Shown in pieces: positions 26,114-35,753 of a stretch of DNA of 64,000 nt. This DNA comes from Skermanella mucosa (GTDB taxonomy: Bacteria; Pseudomonadota; Alphaproteobacteria; Azospirillales; Azospirillaceae). The translations under genes were made by a program, and so were the position numbers. The notes under the pieces are model-generated. The model was not told where the DNA came from and did not search any database. It saw nothing but the letters and a program-made list of their open reading frames with translations. Each line of letters starts with the position of its first letter. The first letter of the stretch is position 1. The stretch lies in the NCBI RefSeq assembly GCF_016765655.2, contig NZ_CP086106.1, positions 2,910,501 to 2,974,500 on the forward strand, given 5' to 3'.

Positions 26114-28054
26114 ATGGCGCTGATCAAGAAGTCGACATACGATAACCGGCGCCCCGCCGACCAGGCGGAGAACGCGACCCCCCAGGCCGGAGCGGCCCAG
26201 CCTCTTCCCCACGCGACGCCGCAACGGGCGCGTGCCCGGACCTATGCACGGCAGCAGAAGATCGCGGAACGGATCGCGGCCGCCAGCACGGAGATCGCCG
26301 CCTCCACGTCGGAGGCCGCCTCCGCGGCGGAAGAGCTTCGCCGCAGCATGGAGCAGATCGCAAGCGGCGCGCAGCAGGCCTCCAGTGCCGCCCAGGAGTC
26401 GCTTTCAGCGGTCAGCAACATCGCGGCGCTCCTGGCCAACGCCCGCACCCTGGCGACCGCCTCGCGCCAGAAGACGGAATCCCTGCAGGTCCTGCTGGGA
26501 GAAACGGGCGTCCAGATAATCGCCTCGGTCGGAGGCATCTCGGCGGCGGCCCGGCGCCAGACGGCCACAGTGACGCTGATCGAGGGCTTGAAGGAGCTGG
26601 CGTCCAGCATCGGCTCGATCGTCCGGACCGTCGGCTACATCGCCGACCAGACCGATCTGCTGGCGCTCAACGCGGCGATCGAGGCGGCCCGTGCCGGTCA
26701 GGCGGGCAACGGCTTCGCCGTCGTCGCCGACGAGGTCCGGGCCCTTGCCGAAGTCGCGGAGAAGAGCGCCAGGGACATCGCCGATCTGGTCGGGGAGATC
26801 CAGGGGGAGATCGGGTCGCTGGCGGCGGCGATCACCGCGACGGCCGACATGTCGATGCGCGAGGTCGAGAACGGCACCAGGGTCGTCGCCACGATCGAGC
26901 AGGTCCGGGCGGACATGAGCGAACTGGCCGCGGCGAGCCTCGACATGGTGGCGGCATCCCAGGAGGCGGAACGGGCGTCGGTGGAAGTCCAGCGCGGTAC
27001 CGAACTGATCGCGGCGGCGGCCGAGGAGCAGGCGGCGGCCACGGAGGAATCCCTGCGCAGCCTTGCCGAGCAGAGCCTTGCCCTGGAGCAGGCCCAGTTG
27101 GCGGCTCAGGAGCTTTCCCTGCTGTCCGACGAGTTGCGCCAGACCAGCGACCTGATCCGAAGCGCCGAGCAGGTCGCCTCCGCGTCGGAGGAACTGTCCG
27201 CGACCGTCCAGGAACTGTCGGGAGCCGCCGCCCAGATCATGACCGCGGTCGACCAGATCAGCCGGGGCTCGGGGCAGCAAGCCGCCGCGACCCATCAGTC
27301 CGGCACGGCGCTCCGGCAGATCGAGGCCGCGGCGCGCCGTACCCAAGCCAGCACCGGCGGCGCGGTGGAACGGGCCACGGCCATGTCGGCGCTCCTGGCA
27401 GAGGGGCGGCAGAACATCACCTCCCTGATCGGCGGGGTCGAACAGGCGGTCGTCGATACCCGCGGCAGCCTGACCCGCATCGGATCGCTCGAGCAGATGG
27501 TGCGGCGGATCGAAAAGATCGTGGACGGTATCAATTCCGTGTCGATCCAGACCAACATGCTTGCGATCAGCGGCTCGGTGGAAGCCGCGCGCAGCGGCGA
27601 CGCGGGACGGGGTTTCGCCCTGGTCTCCTCGGACATCCGGAGCCTGGCGCGGGACTCGGCCGAAAACGGCGACCGGATCAAGGATACGGTCCGCGCGATC
27701 CAGGACCAGGTCCAGGCGGTCAGGCGCGAACTCGAACTGACCCTGGCGGCCAACGAGATCGAGGTTCAGAAGAACCGCGACGTCGTCGCGACCTTCGCCT
27801 CGGTGGAGGCCGACATGGCGACGGTCCGGAAGAGCAACGAAGCGATATTGCGGGATTCCGACGTCATCCTGCAGGCGGCGCAGCAGGCCGCGGTCGGCAC
27901 GCAGGAGGTGGCCGCCGCGGCGGAGCAGGCCAGCCGGGCGACCGCCCAGGCGGCGATCGCGTCCCGGCAGCAGGCGCGCGGAGCCGAGGACCTGGCCGCG
28001 GCGATCGAGGAAGTGGCGTCCCTGGCGGACGAACTCCAGAACTCCGCCGGCTGA
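26114..28054 (+). CDS. Soluble methyl-accepting chemotaxis protein with two signalling tips
   Basis: The protein has 646 residues, alanine/glutamate-rich helices throughout, no membrane segment and no ligand-binding domain. Two MCP hairpin tips are present: about residues 176-214 ([34 protein letters not shown]) and about 473-513 ([33 protein letters not shown]). The first is canonical; the second is diverged but keeps E-AAR-G and the GFA-V---IR-LA pattern. Ordinary MCPs have one tip. It is the first gene of the che operon and probably signals to the triple-CheW protein encoded 20 bp downstream. Input is probably cytoplasmic or through protein partners (inference). Confidence 0.9.
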   Translation: MALIKKSTYDNRRPADQAENATPQAGAAQPLPHATPQRARARTYARQQKIAERIAAASTEIAASTSEAASAAEELRRSMEQIASGAQQASSAAQESLSAVSNIAALLANARTLATASRQKTESLQVLLGETGVQIIASVGGISAAARRQTATVTLIEGLKELASSIGSIVRTVGYIADQTDLLALNAAIEAARAGQAGNGFAVVADEVRALAEVAEKSARDIADLVGEIQGEIGSLAAAITATADMSMREVENGTRVVATIEQVRADMSELAAASLDMVAASQEAERASVEVQRGTELIAAAAEEQAAATEESLRSLAEQSLALEQAQLAAQELSLLSDELRQTSDLIRSAEQVASASEELSATVQELSGAAAQIMTAVDQISRGSGQQAAATHQSGTALRQIEAAARRTQASTGGAVERATAMSALLAEGRQNITSLIGGVEQAVVDTRGSLTRIGSLEQMVRRIEKIVDGINSVSIQTNMLAISGSVEAARSGDAGRGFALVSSDIRSLARDSAENGDRIKDTVRAIQDQVQAVRRELELTLAANEIEVQKNRDVVATFASVEADMATVRKSNEAILRDSDVILQAAQQAAVGTQEVAAAAEQASRATAQAAIASRQQARGAEDLAAAIEEVASLADELQNSAG

Positions 28055-28074
28055 CGTCGGGCCGGAAGAATCCC

Positions 28075-29652
28075 ATGTCCCCGCTCCCCTCCGTACAGGC
28101 GCCCGCGCCCGCCCCGGCGGTTCCGGAATCCCCGGACCGCCGGCCGCACTTGGTGTTTCGCATCGGCGACATGCGCGCCGCCCTGCCGCTCCGGGAGGTT
28201 CGGGAGATCGTCCGCCGCCCGGACGTGCTGGACGTCCCCTTGAGCCCCCCGACCGTCGAAGGGTTGATCAACCTGCGCGGAACCGTCACCGTCCTGCTCA
28301 ACATGCAGCGCATGCTGGGACAGCCGGTCAACCTTCCGGACGACGGAGGGCGGGTCGTGGTGCTTGATGCCGGCACGCGCGTCGGTCTCCAGGTCGATCA
28401 GGTCGCCGGCATCCTCGACCTGGCTCATGGGCAGATGGAGCGGGCCGACATCGCCGAAGAGCGCGACCTTTTTTCCGGGACGGTTCCCGGGGATGGGGAA
28501 GAGCCGGCGATCTCGGTGCTGGCGCTCGACCGGGTCCTGCGGCGGGTCTCGGCGTCGGTCGGCCGTCCCGCTCCGCCGCTGGCCGGCAGGACCGCGCCGG
28601 CCGGTACCGCGGCGGCGGCGCGGCCCATGCCCGAACCGGCATCCGGGACGGCGGCCGCCACCCGCATGCTGGTCAGCTTCGAATCCGGCGGCGAGGAGTA
28701 TGCCCTGCCCGTTTCCGCGGTGGACGAGGTGGTCCGCACCCAGGCCAGGACGATGCGCATGCCCCATGCCGACGACACCCTGCTGGGCGTCGTCACGGTG
28801 CGCGGGCGGCTGATCCCGCTGTTCGACCTGGCGACGCTCCTGGAGCTCGGGCCGGCGCGTCCGGGGATCGGAGAAGCCGATGCGGCCCGGATCATCGTCC
28901 TGTCGTTCGGCGGGCTTCGGGCCGGATTGCTGGTGGACAGGGCCCGCGAGATCCTGCGCGTACCGGCCGGCCAGATCGACCCGGTGCCGCCGCTGTTCCG
29001 CCGGGATGGCGGAGAGATCGAAGGGATCTGCCGGCTCGACAGGGGCCGCAGGCTCGTTTCCGTCCTCGATCCCGAGCGGCTGTTCCGGTCGGAGGAAGCG
29101 CGGCGCGGCCTCGCCGCGCAGTCCGATCATCCAGACGCCGACACCCCGGAGGAAGGCATGGCCGACCGCGGCGCCGACACGGAATCCTTCGTGATCTTCA
29201 GGCTGGGCACCGTCGAATACGGTCTCCCCTCGTCCTGCGTCGAGCAGGTCGCGGCCGTGCCGGATCAGCTGACCCCGGTTCCCAAGGCTCCGGACTTCAT
29301 CGAGGGGGTCATCAATCACAGGGGCAGCGTCCTGCCGGTGATCGACCAGCGGCGGCGTTTCGCCTTGTCCGGCGCGGCCCCGGCGCGCAGCCGGCGCATC
29401 ATCGTCACCCGGATGGGTGCGAACCGCGCCGGGATCCTGGTGGATGCGGTGACCGGCTTGCTCAGGATACCCATCGCTGCGATCGAGCCGGCACCCGACC
29501 TGTCCGCGGAGCAGATCACCCTCATCTCCCGCGTGGCCAATCTCGGCGATCGGATGATCCTCCTGCTGGAGCCGGGGCACCTGCTGGCCCGCGACGAGGC
29601 GGACCTGCTCTCCGACCTCGACGGCACGGCACCCGTTCGGGCTGCGGTCTGA
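28075..29652 (+). CDS. Triple CheW-domain adaptor protein
   Basis: The protein has 525 residues and is built of three CheW domains: about 22-165 (LVFRIGDMRAALPLREVREI, GLINLRGTVTVLL), about 195-345 (MLVSFESGGEEYALPVSAVD, GVVTVRGRLIPLFDL) and about 370-520 (FVIFRLGTVEYGLPSSCVEQ, GVINHRGSVLPVIDQ). Proline/alanine linkers separate them. CheW couples receptors to CheA; three linked copies could bridge several receptors or kinases in the array. It lies between the double-tip MCP and CheB, in line with array scaffolding. No kinase or receiver domain is present. Confidence 0.92.
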   Translation: MSPLPSVQAPAPAPAVPESPDRRPHLVFRIGDMRAALPLREVREIVRRPDVLDVPLSPPTVEGLINLRGTVTVLLNMQRMLGQPVNLPDDGGRVVVLDAGTRVGLQVDQVAGILDLAHGQMERADIAEERDLFSGTVPGDGEEPAISVLALDRVLRRVSASVGRPAPPLAGRTAPAGTAAAARPMPEPASGTAAATRMLVSFESGGEEYALPVSAVDEVVRTQARTMRMPHADDTLLGVVTVRGRLIPLFDLATLLELGPARPGIGEADAARIIVLSFGGLRAGLLVDRAREILRVPAGQIDPVPPLFRRDGGEIEGICRLDRGRRLVSVLDPERLFRSEEARRGLAAQSDHPDADTPEEGMADRGADTESFVIFRLGTVEYGLPSSCVEQVAAVPDQLTPVPKAPDFIEGVINHRGSVLPVIDQRRRFALSGAAPARSRRIIVTRMGANRAGILVDAVTGLLRIPIAAIEPAPDLSAEQITLISRVANLGDRMILLLEPGHLLARDEADLLSDLDGTAPVRAAV

Positions 29653-29661
29653 CGCGCCGCC

Positions 29662-30801
29662 ATGATTCGTCTGCTCATCATCGACGATTCGGCGCTGATG
29701 CGGAAACTGCTGGCCGGCATCTTCGAGCTGGAAGGCGATTTCGAGATCCGGACGGCCCGCAACGGCGCCGAGGCGCTGGATCTCGCCGCGAGTTTCGCCC
29801 CCCAGGTGGCGACGCTCGACATCAACATGCCGGTCATGGACGGACTGACCTGCCTGAGCCGCCTCATGGTCGAGACGCCGCTTCCGGTCGTGGTCGTGTC
29901 GTCCCAGACGCCCGAAGGCGCGGAAACCACGCTGGAGGCGCTGGCGCTCGGCGCGGTGGACGTGATCGCCAAGCCGGAGGGCACCGTCTCGCTGAACATC
30001 GACCGCATCCGTCCGATGCTGGTCGAGACGGTTCGGGCCGCGGCCGGCGCCCGCCTGAGGCCGACGCTGCGGCTTGCCGACCGTATCCGCCACCGGATGA
30101 GCCGGACCGCCGCGCCGGACCAGCCTCCCCCGTCCCTGGCGCCGCCATCGCCCGCGACGCCGTCCGGGCGCCGTGCCGGACAACCGGAACCGGCGGCCGG
30201 TCTCGTCCTGATCGGTGCCTCGACCGGCGGGCCGCAGGCGCTCGAGACGATCCTGACCGGCCTTCCCGAGGACCTCCCCTGGCCGGTCCTGGTGGCCCAG
30301 CACATGCCGGCCAGTTTCACGGGGGCCTTTGCCCGGCGGCTGGACCGGATTTGCCCCTTGCCGGTCGACGAGGTCCGGCAATCCACGGTCCTGCTGCCCG
30401 GCCGCGTCCACGTCGCGCGGGGGGACGCCGACCTGATCGTCGCCCGGCGGCCCGCCGGACTGATCGCCACGCCGGTGCCCTCCTCGCCGACCCACCGTTG
30501 GCATCCGTCGGTCGACCGGATGGTGACCAGCGCGCTCAACCACGTGCCGGCCGGCCTGCTGGTCGGCGTGCTGGTCACCGGCATGGGCGACGACGGTGCC
30601 GCCGCCATGGCGCGGCTGAGCGCGGAGGGCGGCCACGCCATCGCCCAGGACGAGGATACGGCAGTGGTCTGGGGAATGCCGGGCGCCCTGGTCAGGCGTG
30701 GAGGCGCCGACACCGTCGCCCCGCTGGCGGATATCGCGCGGGCCGTCGCCGGGGCGGTCGCCCGGGCCGGTTCGCACCGAAGCGAGGCGACATGCCGCTG
30801 A
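29662..30801 (+). CDS. cheB: Chemotaxis response regulator protein-glutamate methylesterase
   Basis: The protein has 379 residues. Receiver domain: acidic pair in LLIIDDSALMRKLL, phospho-acceptor Asp in ATLDINMPVMDGL, Lys in VIAKPEG. A proline-rich linker leads to the CheB catalytic domain with Ser in LIGASTGGPQALE, His in AQHMPASFTGAF and Asp in TGMGDDGAAAM. It demethylates or deamidates MCP glutamates. Its stop overlaps the HEAT gene start by 10 bp. Confidence 0.95.
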   Translation: MIRLLIIDDSALMRKLLAGIFELEGDFEIRTARNGAEALDLAASFAPQVATLDINMPVMDGLTCLSRLMVETPLPVVVVSSQTPEGAETTLEALALGAVDVIAKPEGTVSLNIDRIRPMLVETVRAAAGARLRPTLRLADRIRHRMSRTAAPDQPPPSLAPPSPATPSGRRAGQPEPAAGLVLIGASTGGPQALETILTGLPEDLPWPVLVAQHMPASFTGAFARRLDRICPLPVDEVRQSTVLLPGRVHVARGDADLIVARRPAGLIATPVPSSPTHRWHPSVDRMVTSALNHVPAGLLVGVLVTGMGDDGAAAMARLSAEGGHAIAQDEDTAVVWGMPGALVRRGGADTVAPLADIARAVAGAVARAGSHRSEATCR

Positions 30802-31403
30802 TCCGCCGCGATCCGCCCAGCCCCTCCGGGGAAATCCCGACATCGCCCGAGGCGGCCCGCCAAGATATGCTGAGTGGCGATCCGCTGGTCCGCAGGCGCG
30901 CCGTCCGCCATCTTGGCGACGGTCCGCAGGCCGTGCCGTCGCTGATGGAGGCGCTGCGGCGCGAAGGGGAACCCGCCGTCCGCGAGGCGATCTTCACGGC
31001 CCTCGCCGCCCTTCCGGACGCCGCGGAACCGCTGGCCTCGCTGCTTCGGTCGCAGGATGCCGGCCTGCGCAACGGCGCGATCGAGGCGCTGCAGGCCATG
31101 CCCGGGCCGGCTCGCCTCCTGCTGCCGGGCCTGCTCGCCGACAGCGACGCGGACGTGCGCCTGCTGTCCGCGGAGATCGCCCGCGGCCTTCCGGCCGGCG
31201 AGGCCACGGCGCTGCTGTGCGGGGTGCTGGAACGGGAAAGCGACGTGAACGTCTGCATGACCGCCATCGAGATCCTGGCCGAGATCGGCACTCCGGAGGC
31301 CGTGCCGATCCTGCGCGGGCTGCCCCGGCGGTTCCCGGCGGCGCCGGTCGTGGGCTTCGCGGTGGATATCGCGGCCAAGCGCATCACGGGCGCGCAGAAC
31401 TGA
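30792..31403 (+). CDS. HEAT-repeat protein of the chemosensory operon
   Basis: The protein has 203 residues made of about five HEAT-like helical repeats (DPLVRRRAVRHLGDG, EPAVREAIFTALAALPD, DAGLRNGAIEALQAMPG, DADVRLLSAEIARGL, DVNVCMTAIEILAEIGT). No signal or membrane segment. Sandwiched between cheB and cheR with 10 bp overlap and 5 bp gap, it is very likely cotranslated with them and may tether methylation enzymes or the array. The function is not established in any family member known to me. Confidence 0.8.
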   Translation: MPLIRRDPPSPSGEIPTSPEAARQDMLSGDPLVRRRAVRHLGDGPQAVPSLMEALRREGEPAVREAIFTALAALPDAAEPLASLLRSQDAGLRNGAIEALQAMPGPARLLLPGLLADSDADVRLLSAEIARGLPAGEATALLCGVLERESDVNVCMTAIEILAEIGTPEAVPILRGLPRRFPAAPVVGFAVDIAAKRITGAQN

Positions 31404-31408
31404 CACCC

Positions 31409-32284
31409 ATGCGCGCCGAAAAGCCGGATCAGCCGGACAGCCCCGACATACGGATCGCCGATCATGAGTTCCGGCGGTTTTGCGACTTCCTTTACCGCCG
31501 CACGGGCATCGTCTTCGGCGATGGCCAGCGGGCCTATGTGGAACGCCGTCTGGCCGACCGGATCCTCGCCGCCGGCTCGCGCGGCTTCTCCGATCTCTTC
31601 GCCCGCCTGCTGGTCGAACCGGACGAGCTGGAGCACCTGATCTCCGCCTTCACGGTTAACGAGACCTATTTCTTCCGGGAGGACTATCAGCTCCGTTGCC
31701 TGACCTCCACGCTGCTCGACCGGATCACGGCGCGGAAGCGCCGCAGCCAGCCGATCCGCCTGTGGTCGGTCCCGTGCTCGACCGGGGAGGAACCCTATTC
31801 GATCGCCATCTGGCTGCTGGAGAACTGGCCTCATGTCGATTCCTGGGATATCGAGATCGTCGGCTCCGATATCGATGTCCAGGCCCTGAAGGCTGCGCGG
31901 GACGGCATCTATTCGGAACGGTCGTTGATGCGCCTGCCCCGCCCGTTGGTCGCCAAGTATTTCACGGCCCTGACCGACGGGCGGTACCGCATCGACGACG
32001 CGTTGCGGGGATCGGTCCAGTTCAGCCAGGTCAACATCATCGACCAGGGCGACACGGGACCGTGGCGCGACATGGACGTGATATTCTGCCGCAACGTGCT
32101 GATCTATTTCGACGACATGGCCCGCCGCACCGCCGCCAACAATCTTTACGACTGCCTGGCGCCGGGGGGATATATCTGCCTGGGCCATACCGAGTCCATG
32201 AGCCGGATATCGCCCCTGTTCCATGTCTGCCGGTTTCCGGAGGCCATCGTGTACCAGAAGCCCGGGGAGGGCGGCCATGCCTGA
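31409..32284 (+). CDS. cheR: Chemotaxis protein methyltransferase
   Basis: The protein has 291 residues. N-terminal CheR helical domain (FRRFCDFLYRRTGIVFGDGQ, VNETYFFRE) and SAM-binding domain with SVPCSTGEEPYSIAIWLLE, IVGSDIDVQALKAARDG, VIFCRNVLIYFD and GGYICLGHTES. It methylates glutamates of the MCP. No C-terminal TPR is present. It overlaps the following response regulator by eight bases. Confidence 0.95.
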   Translation: MRAEKPDQPDSPDIRIADHEFRRFCDFLYRRTGIVFGDGQRAYVERRLADRILAAGSRGFSDLFARLLVEPDELEHLISAFTVNETYFFREDYQLRCLTSTLLDRITARKRRSQPIRLWSVPCSTGEEPYSIAIWLLENWPHVDSWDIEIVGSDIDVQALKAARDGIYSERSLMRLPRPLVAKYFTALTDGRYRIDDALRGSVQFSQVNIIDQGDTGPWRDMDVIFCRNVLIYFDDMARRTAANNLYDCLAPGGYICLGHTESMSRISPLFHVCRFPEAIVYQKPGEGGHA

Positions 32285-32669
32285 TCGGCCCGCGCGACCG
32301 CGCGTCCTCGTCGTCGACGACGGCGCCCTGATCCGTCTCTATTACCGCGAGACCCTGGAGGCCGCCGGCTTCGAGGTGGCCGAGGCTCTCAACGGGATCG
32401 AGGCGCTGGAGAAGGTGCTGTCGGAATCCTTCGACCTGCTGGTCGTGGACATCAACATGCCGAAGATGGACGGCATGTCGTTCCTGCGGAACCTGCGCGG
32501 CGAGACCGCCTGCGCGGCAGCCGTCCCCGCCCTGGTGATCTCCAGCGAAACGGGCGAGCAGGACGCGGACGACGCGCGGGCGGCGGGGGCGAACTATTAC
32601 CTGGTCAAGCCGGTCGCCGCGGCCGACCTCGTCCGCCACGTCGCCGTGCTGACCGGGGTGACGGCATGA
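32277..32669 (+). CDS. Single-domain response regulator (CheY-like)
   Basis: The protein has 130 residues: acidic pocket VLVVDDGALIRLYYRE, phospho-acceptor Asp in LLVVDINMPKMDG, Ser-Ser in ALVISSETG and Lys in YYLVKPVAAADL. It overlaps cheR and cheA, so it is expected to be phosphorylated by that CheA. There is no output domain. The serine-rich switch position (ISSE) and tyrosine-rich end differ from flagellar CheY, in line with a non-flagellar output (inference). Confidence 0.9.
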   Translation: MPDRPARPRVLVVDDGALIRLYYRETLEAAGFEVAEALNGIEALEKVLSESFDLLVVDINMPKMDGMSFLRNLRGETACAAAVPALVISSETGEQDADDARAAGANYYLVKPVAAADLVRHVAVLTGVTA

Positions 32670-34915
32670 ACCCCCTGCTCGACCAGTTCCTGTCGGAAGG
32701 CCGCGAGCTGATCCAGGAGGCGACCCACGGGCTGATCGCGCTGGAGCGGACGCCTACCGGCGACGGGGTCGCCCTCGTGTTCCGCGCCTTCCATACCCTG
32801 AAAGGCTCGTCCGGCCTCTTCGACGTCCCGCCGATGACCCGGATGCTTCACGCGGCGGAGGATGCCCTGTCCGCCGTCCGCGCGGGCCGTGCCGCGATCA
32901 ATGCGTCGCTCATCGACCTGCTGCTGGAAAGCCTGGACCGGACAGCCGCGTGGCTGGATGCCCTGGAAGCGCAGGGCGGGCTGCCTGCGGACGCGGACGC
33001 GGCGGCCTCGGACCTGATCGACCGTCTTCGCGGAGCCGTCATGGGAGACGGCGGCCCGGCGGAAGCACCGGCAACTCCGACCTCGAACGACCTGGCTGCC
33101 TTCACCGCGACCGAGCGGGCCGCCGCCCTCGACCTGCTGCGGCAAGGGGCTGCCGATGCCAGCGTGTTCAGGATCGTCTACGACCCCGATCCCGGCTGCT
33201 TCTTCACCGGCGAGGACCCGCTGAAGCTGGTCAGCCGCCTGCCGGGCCTGGCAGCCCTGCGGATATCTCCGCGGGAGGACTGGCCGGCGCCGGAGATCCT
33301 CGACCCCTTCCTGTGCAATCTGCGGATCGACCTGCTGGCCGTCGGCGAGGAGGAGGCGGTACGCCACCCGTTCCGCCTGGTCGCCGACCAGGTCCGTGTT
33401 TCCGCGGTCGATGCCGAAATCCTCGGCCCTGAACCCGCTCGTCCCCGCCCGCCGGCCGACCTCGTGAGCGCGGTGCTGGCCGAGCAGCGGCGCCTGCTCG
33501 CCGGCGCGACGCCGGAGGGCGAGGTTGCAGGACGCTGGGGATCGGCGGCGGCCGCCGCGGCCAACGCGCTGCGCCATGGGGGCCGGGCGGACCTGGCGGA
33601 CGACGTCGGCGCGGCGCTCGTCCGGTCGGTGGAACTGCGCGACCCCGCTCCTCTGGCCGAGGCCCTGGATCTTGCCGTCCGCGCCCGGCAGTCCGCCGCC
33701 CGGGAACGGGATGTTGACTCCTCTCCGGCGCCGCTCCCCCCGTCGCGCCAGCTGAGGGTGGACGAAGCGCGCATCGACCGCCTTTTCGCCCTGGTCGGGG
33801 AGATGATCGTGGCCAAGAATTCGCTGGGCTGGCTGGCCGGACAGGCCGCACTGCCGGTCGGATCGGGAGACATCGTCCGGCCGCTCCGGGACCTGCACGC
33901 CGCGATGGACCGGCTGGTGCGCGACATGCACGATGCCATGGTGCGGATCAGGATGGTGCCGGTCGGCCAGGTCTTCGACCGTTTCCCGCGGTACGTCCGC
34001 GACCAGTCCATCCGCCTCGGAAAGCCGGTCGATCTGGTGATCGAAGGGGAGGAGACCAGCGCCGACAAGACGGTGGTCGACACGCTTTACGAACCGCTGC
34101 TGCACCTCGTCCGCAACAGCCTGGACCACGGGATCGAGCTGCCGGAGGAACGCCGCCGCCACTCCAAGCCGGACCGCGCCACCCTGACGCTGCGCGCCTT
34201 CCACTCCAACGACCGCATCGTGGTCGAGGTCGGGGACGATGGCCGCGGCATCGATATCGCCAACGTCGGGCGCCAGGCCGTCCAGGCCGACGTGATTGAC
34301 GAGGCGCAGCTTGCCGCGCTGGGGGATGCCGAGACCTCCCGCCTGATCTTCACGCCGGGCCTCTCGACGGCGGAGGAGACGTCCGACCTGTCGGGTCGCG
34401 GCATGGGCATGTTCGCGGTACGCTTGGCGGTCGAGCGGCTCGGCGGCGGCATCGCGGTGGAAACCGCCCGCCATCGCGGGACGAACATCCGGCTGGAACT
34501 GCCGCTGACCCTGGCGCTGCTGCGGATCGTCACGGTCGAGGCGGGCGGAAGGCGGTTCGGCGTTCCGCTCGACGACGTCGCGGAAATGATGAGGCTGCCG
34601 GAGGACCGGGTCGGGCGTATCAAGGCGCAATGGGCCTTCGCATGGCGCGACCAGGTGGTCCCGCTGCATTCCCTCGCCGGCCTGCTGGACCTGGGCGATG
34701 ACCTGCCCGCCCCCTCGGAGGCGCGGATGGTGTTGGTCGTCAGGACCAAGGACGGAGTCTTCGGCCTCGCGATCGACGGGATCGGCGAACGGCTGGAGGT
34801 GGTTCTCCGCCCGATGGACGGCGTGCTGGCCGACATTCCGGCCTATCTCGGGACGACCCTGCAAGGTGACGGGCGGGTGCTGCTCGTCCTTAACCTGAAG
34901 GAGATCCTGCCATGA
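32666..34915 (+). CDS. cheA: Chemotaxis histidine kinase CheA
   Basis: The protein has 749 residues. The Hpt domain has phospho-acceptor His43 in FRAFHTLKGSSGLF. A second module (about 145-255) resembles a CheA P2-like regulatory segment. Dimerisation starts at DEARIDRLFALVGEMIVAKNSL. The kinase has N-box LHLVRNSLDHGIELPEE, G1 VGDDGRGID, and GLSTAEETSDLSGRGMGMFAV. The C-terminal CheW-like P5 domain includes GVPLDDVAEMMRLP and VVLRPMDGVLADIPAYLG. It overlaps the preceding regulator and the following STAS gene by four bases each. Confidence 0.95.
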   Translation: MNPLLDQFLSEGRELIQEATHGLIALERTPTGDGVALVFRAFHTLKGSSGLFDVPPMTRMLHAAEDALSAVRAGRAAINASLIDLLLESLDRTAAWLDALEAQGGLPADADAAASDLIDRLRGAVMGDGGPAEAPATPTSNDLAAFTATERAAALDLLRQGAADASVFRIVYDPDPGCFFTGEDPLKLVSRLPGLAALRISPREDWPAPEILDPFLCNLRIDLLAVGEEEAVRHPFRLVADQVRVSAVDAEILGPEPARPRPPADLVSAVLAEQRRLLAGATPEGEVAGRWGSAAAAAANALRHGGRADLADDVGAALVRSVELRDPAPLAEALDLAVRARQSAARERDVDSSPAPLPPSRQLRVDEARIDRLFALVGEMIVAKNSLGWLAGQAALPVGSGDIVRPLRDLHAAMDRLVRDMHDAMVRIRMVPVGQVFDRFPRYVRDQSIRLGKPVDLVIEGEETSADKTVVDTLYEPLLHLVRNSLDHGIELPEERRRHSKPDRATLTLRAFHSNDRIVVEVGDDGRGIDIANVGRQAVQADVIDEAQLAALGDAETSRLIFTPGLSTAEETSDLSGRGMGMFAVRLAVERLGGGIAVETARHRGTNIRLELPLTLALLRIVTVEAGGRRFGVPLDDVAEMMRLPEDRVGRIKAQWAFAWRDQVVPLHSLAGLLDLGDDLPAPSEARMVLVVRTKDGVFGLAIDGIGERLEVVLRPMDGVLADIPAYLGTTLQGDGRVLLVLNLKEILP

Positions 34916-35151
34916 GCGTCCGGCTCGCCGACGGGATCATCATCCTTGAAGGGGAATGCCAGGTCGACGAGGCCGAACCGCTGCTCGAATTGCTGCTGGC
35001 GGATCCGGGCGCCGCGGTCGATTGGTCCGGCTGCACCCATCTCCATACTTCGTTGGTCCAGGTGCTTCTCGCCCTTCGGCCGGGAATGGCCGGTTCCCCC
35101 GGGTCGGAATTCCTTCGAAAGTGGATACTCCCGACATTAAATTGCGGTTGA
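34912..35151 (+). CDS. Small STAS-domain-like protein
   Basis: The protein has 79 residues: EGECQVDEAEPLLELLLAD, AAVDWSGCTHLHTSLVQVLLAL. The pattern matches short STAS (anti-sigma-antagonist-like) domains found beside CheA in some alternative che operons, with a Thr/Ser in the THLHTSL loop where a phosphorylatable Ser would sit. It overlaps cheA by four bases. A partner-switch or array role is inferred. 218 bp of A/T-richer sequence follow before the next gene. Confidence 0.65.
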   Translation: MSVRLADGIIILEGECQVDEAEPLLELLLADPGAAVDWSGCTHLHTSLVQVLLALRPGMAGSPGSEFLRKWILPTLNCG

Positions 35152-35369
35152 CCGGGAATATCCCTTCGTCTCGCGATGAATGTGGCAACCATTCCGCTGC
35201 ACCGCCATATTCATCTGGAATCCCGGCGGGCGCGGTTGCATTCTTCGGCATCAAAGTGGCGCTCTGGTCACGCCAAGCTCTAAGATCGAATTGGACGGCA
35301 CCATCCGTCCCTCAAGGAGCGTATTGTCGGAGAGGCGGGTCGGAGTGCCCATTCTGGAGAAATTATAAT

Positions 35370-35753
35370 ATGGCTCGAACCGTGTTGGTTGTGGATGACA
35401 GCAAGCTGGCCCGTATGGTCGTCAAGCGTATCCTTGAGAAGACCCGATCGGACTGGCAGATCGCGGAGGCCGCCAACGCGCAGGAAGCCCTCGGCCTTCT
35501 GGCCGAAACGAGCGTCGACATCGCCCTGATCGACTTCAACATGCCGGACCGCGACGGCCTGTCGCTGGCCGAGGAGATGCGCGCCGCCAATCCCGACATG
35601 CCCATGGCGATCATCTCGGCCAACGCGCAGGACGCGATCCTCGCCCGCGCGCGGGAGCTGGATACCGCCTTCGTCGAAAAGCCGCTGACCGAGGACACGC
35701 TGACCAGCTTCCTTTCCGGAGCCGCGCTCAAGCTCAGGCGCGCCGGCAAATGA
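35370..35753 (+). CDS. Response regulator receiver protein paired with CheC
   Basis: The protein has 127 residues: VLVVDDSKLARMVVKRIL, phospho-Asp in IALIDFNMPDRDGLS, AIISANAQ and Lys in FVEKPLTEDTL. Single receiver domain with no output domain. Its stop overlaps the CheC start by four bases, the usual regulator/phosphatase pairing. Second stand-alone regulator of the cluster, so CheA may phosphorylate two competing regulators. Confidence 0.9.
   Translation: MARTVLVVDDSKLARMVVKRILEKTRSDWQIAEAANAQEALGLLAETSVDIALIDFNMPDRDGLSLAEEMRAANPDMPMAIISANAQDAILARARELDTAFVEKPLTEDTLTSFLSGAALKLRRAGK

Noticed and set aside
27766-30843. Very long (over 1000 codons) antisense frame across the MCP, CheW and CheB genes
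   Set aside because: High G+C produces long antisense frames; the sense strand encodes well-known families.
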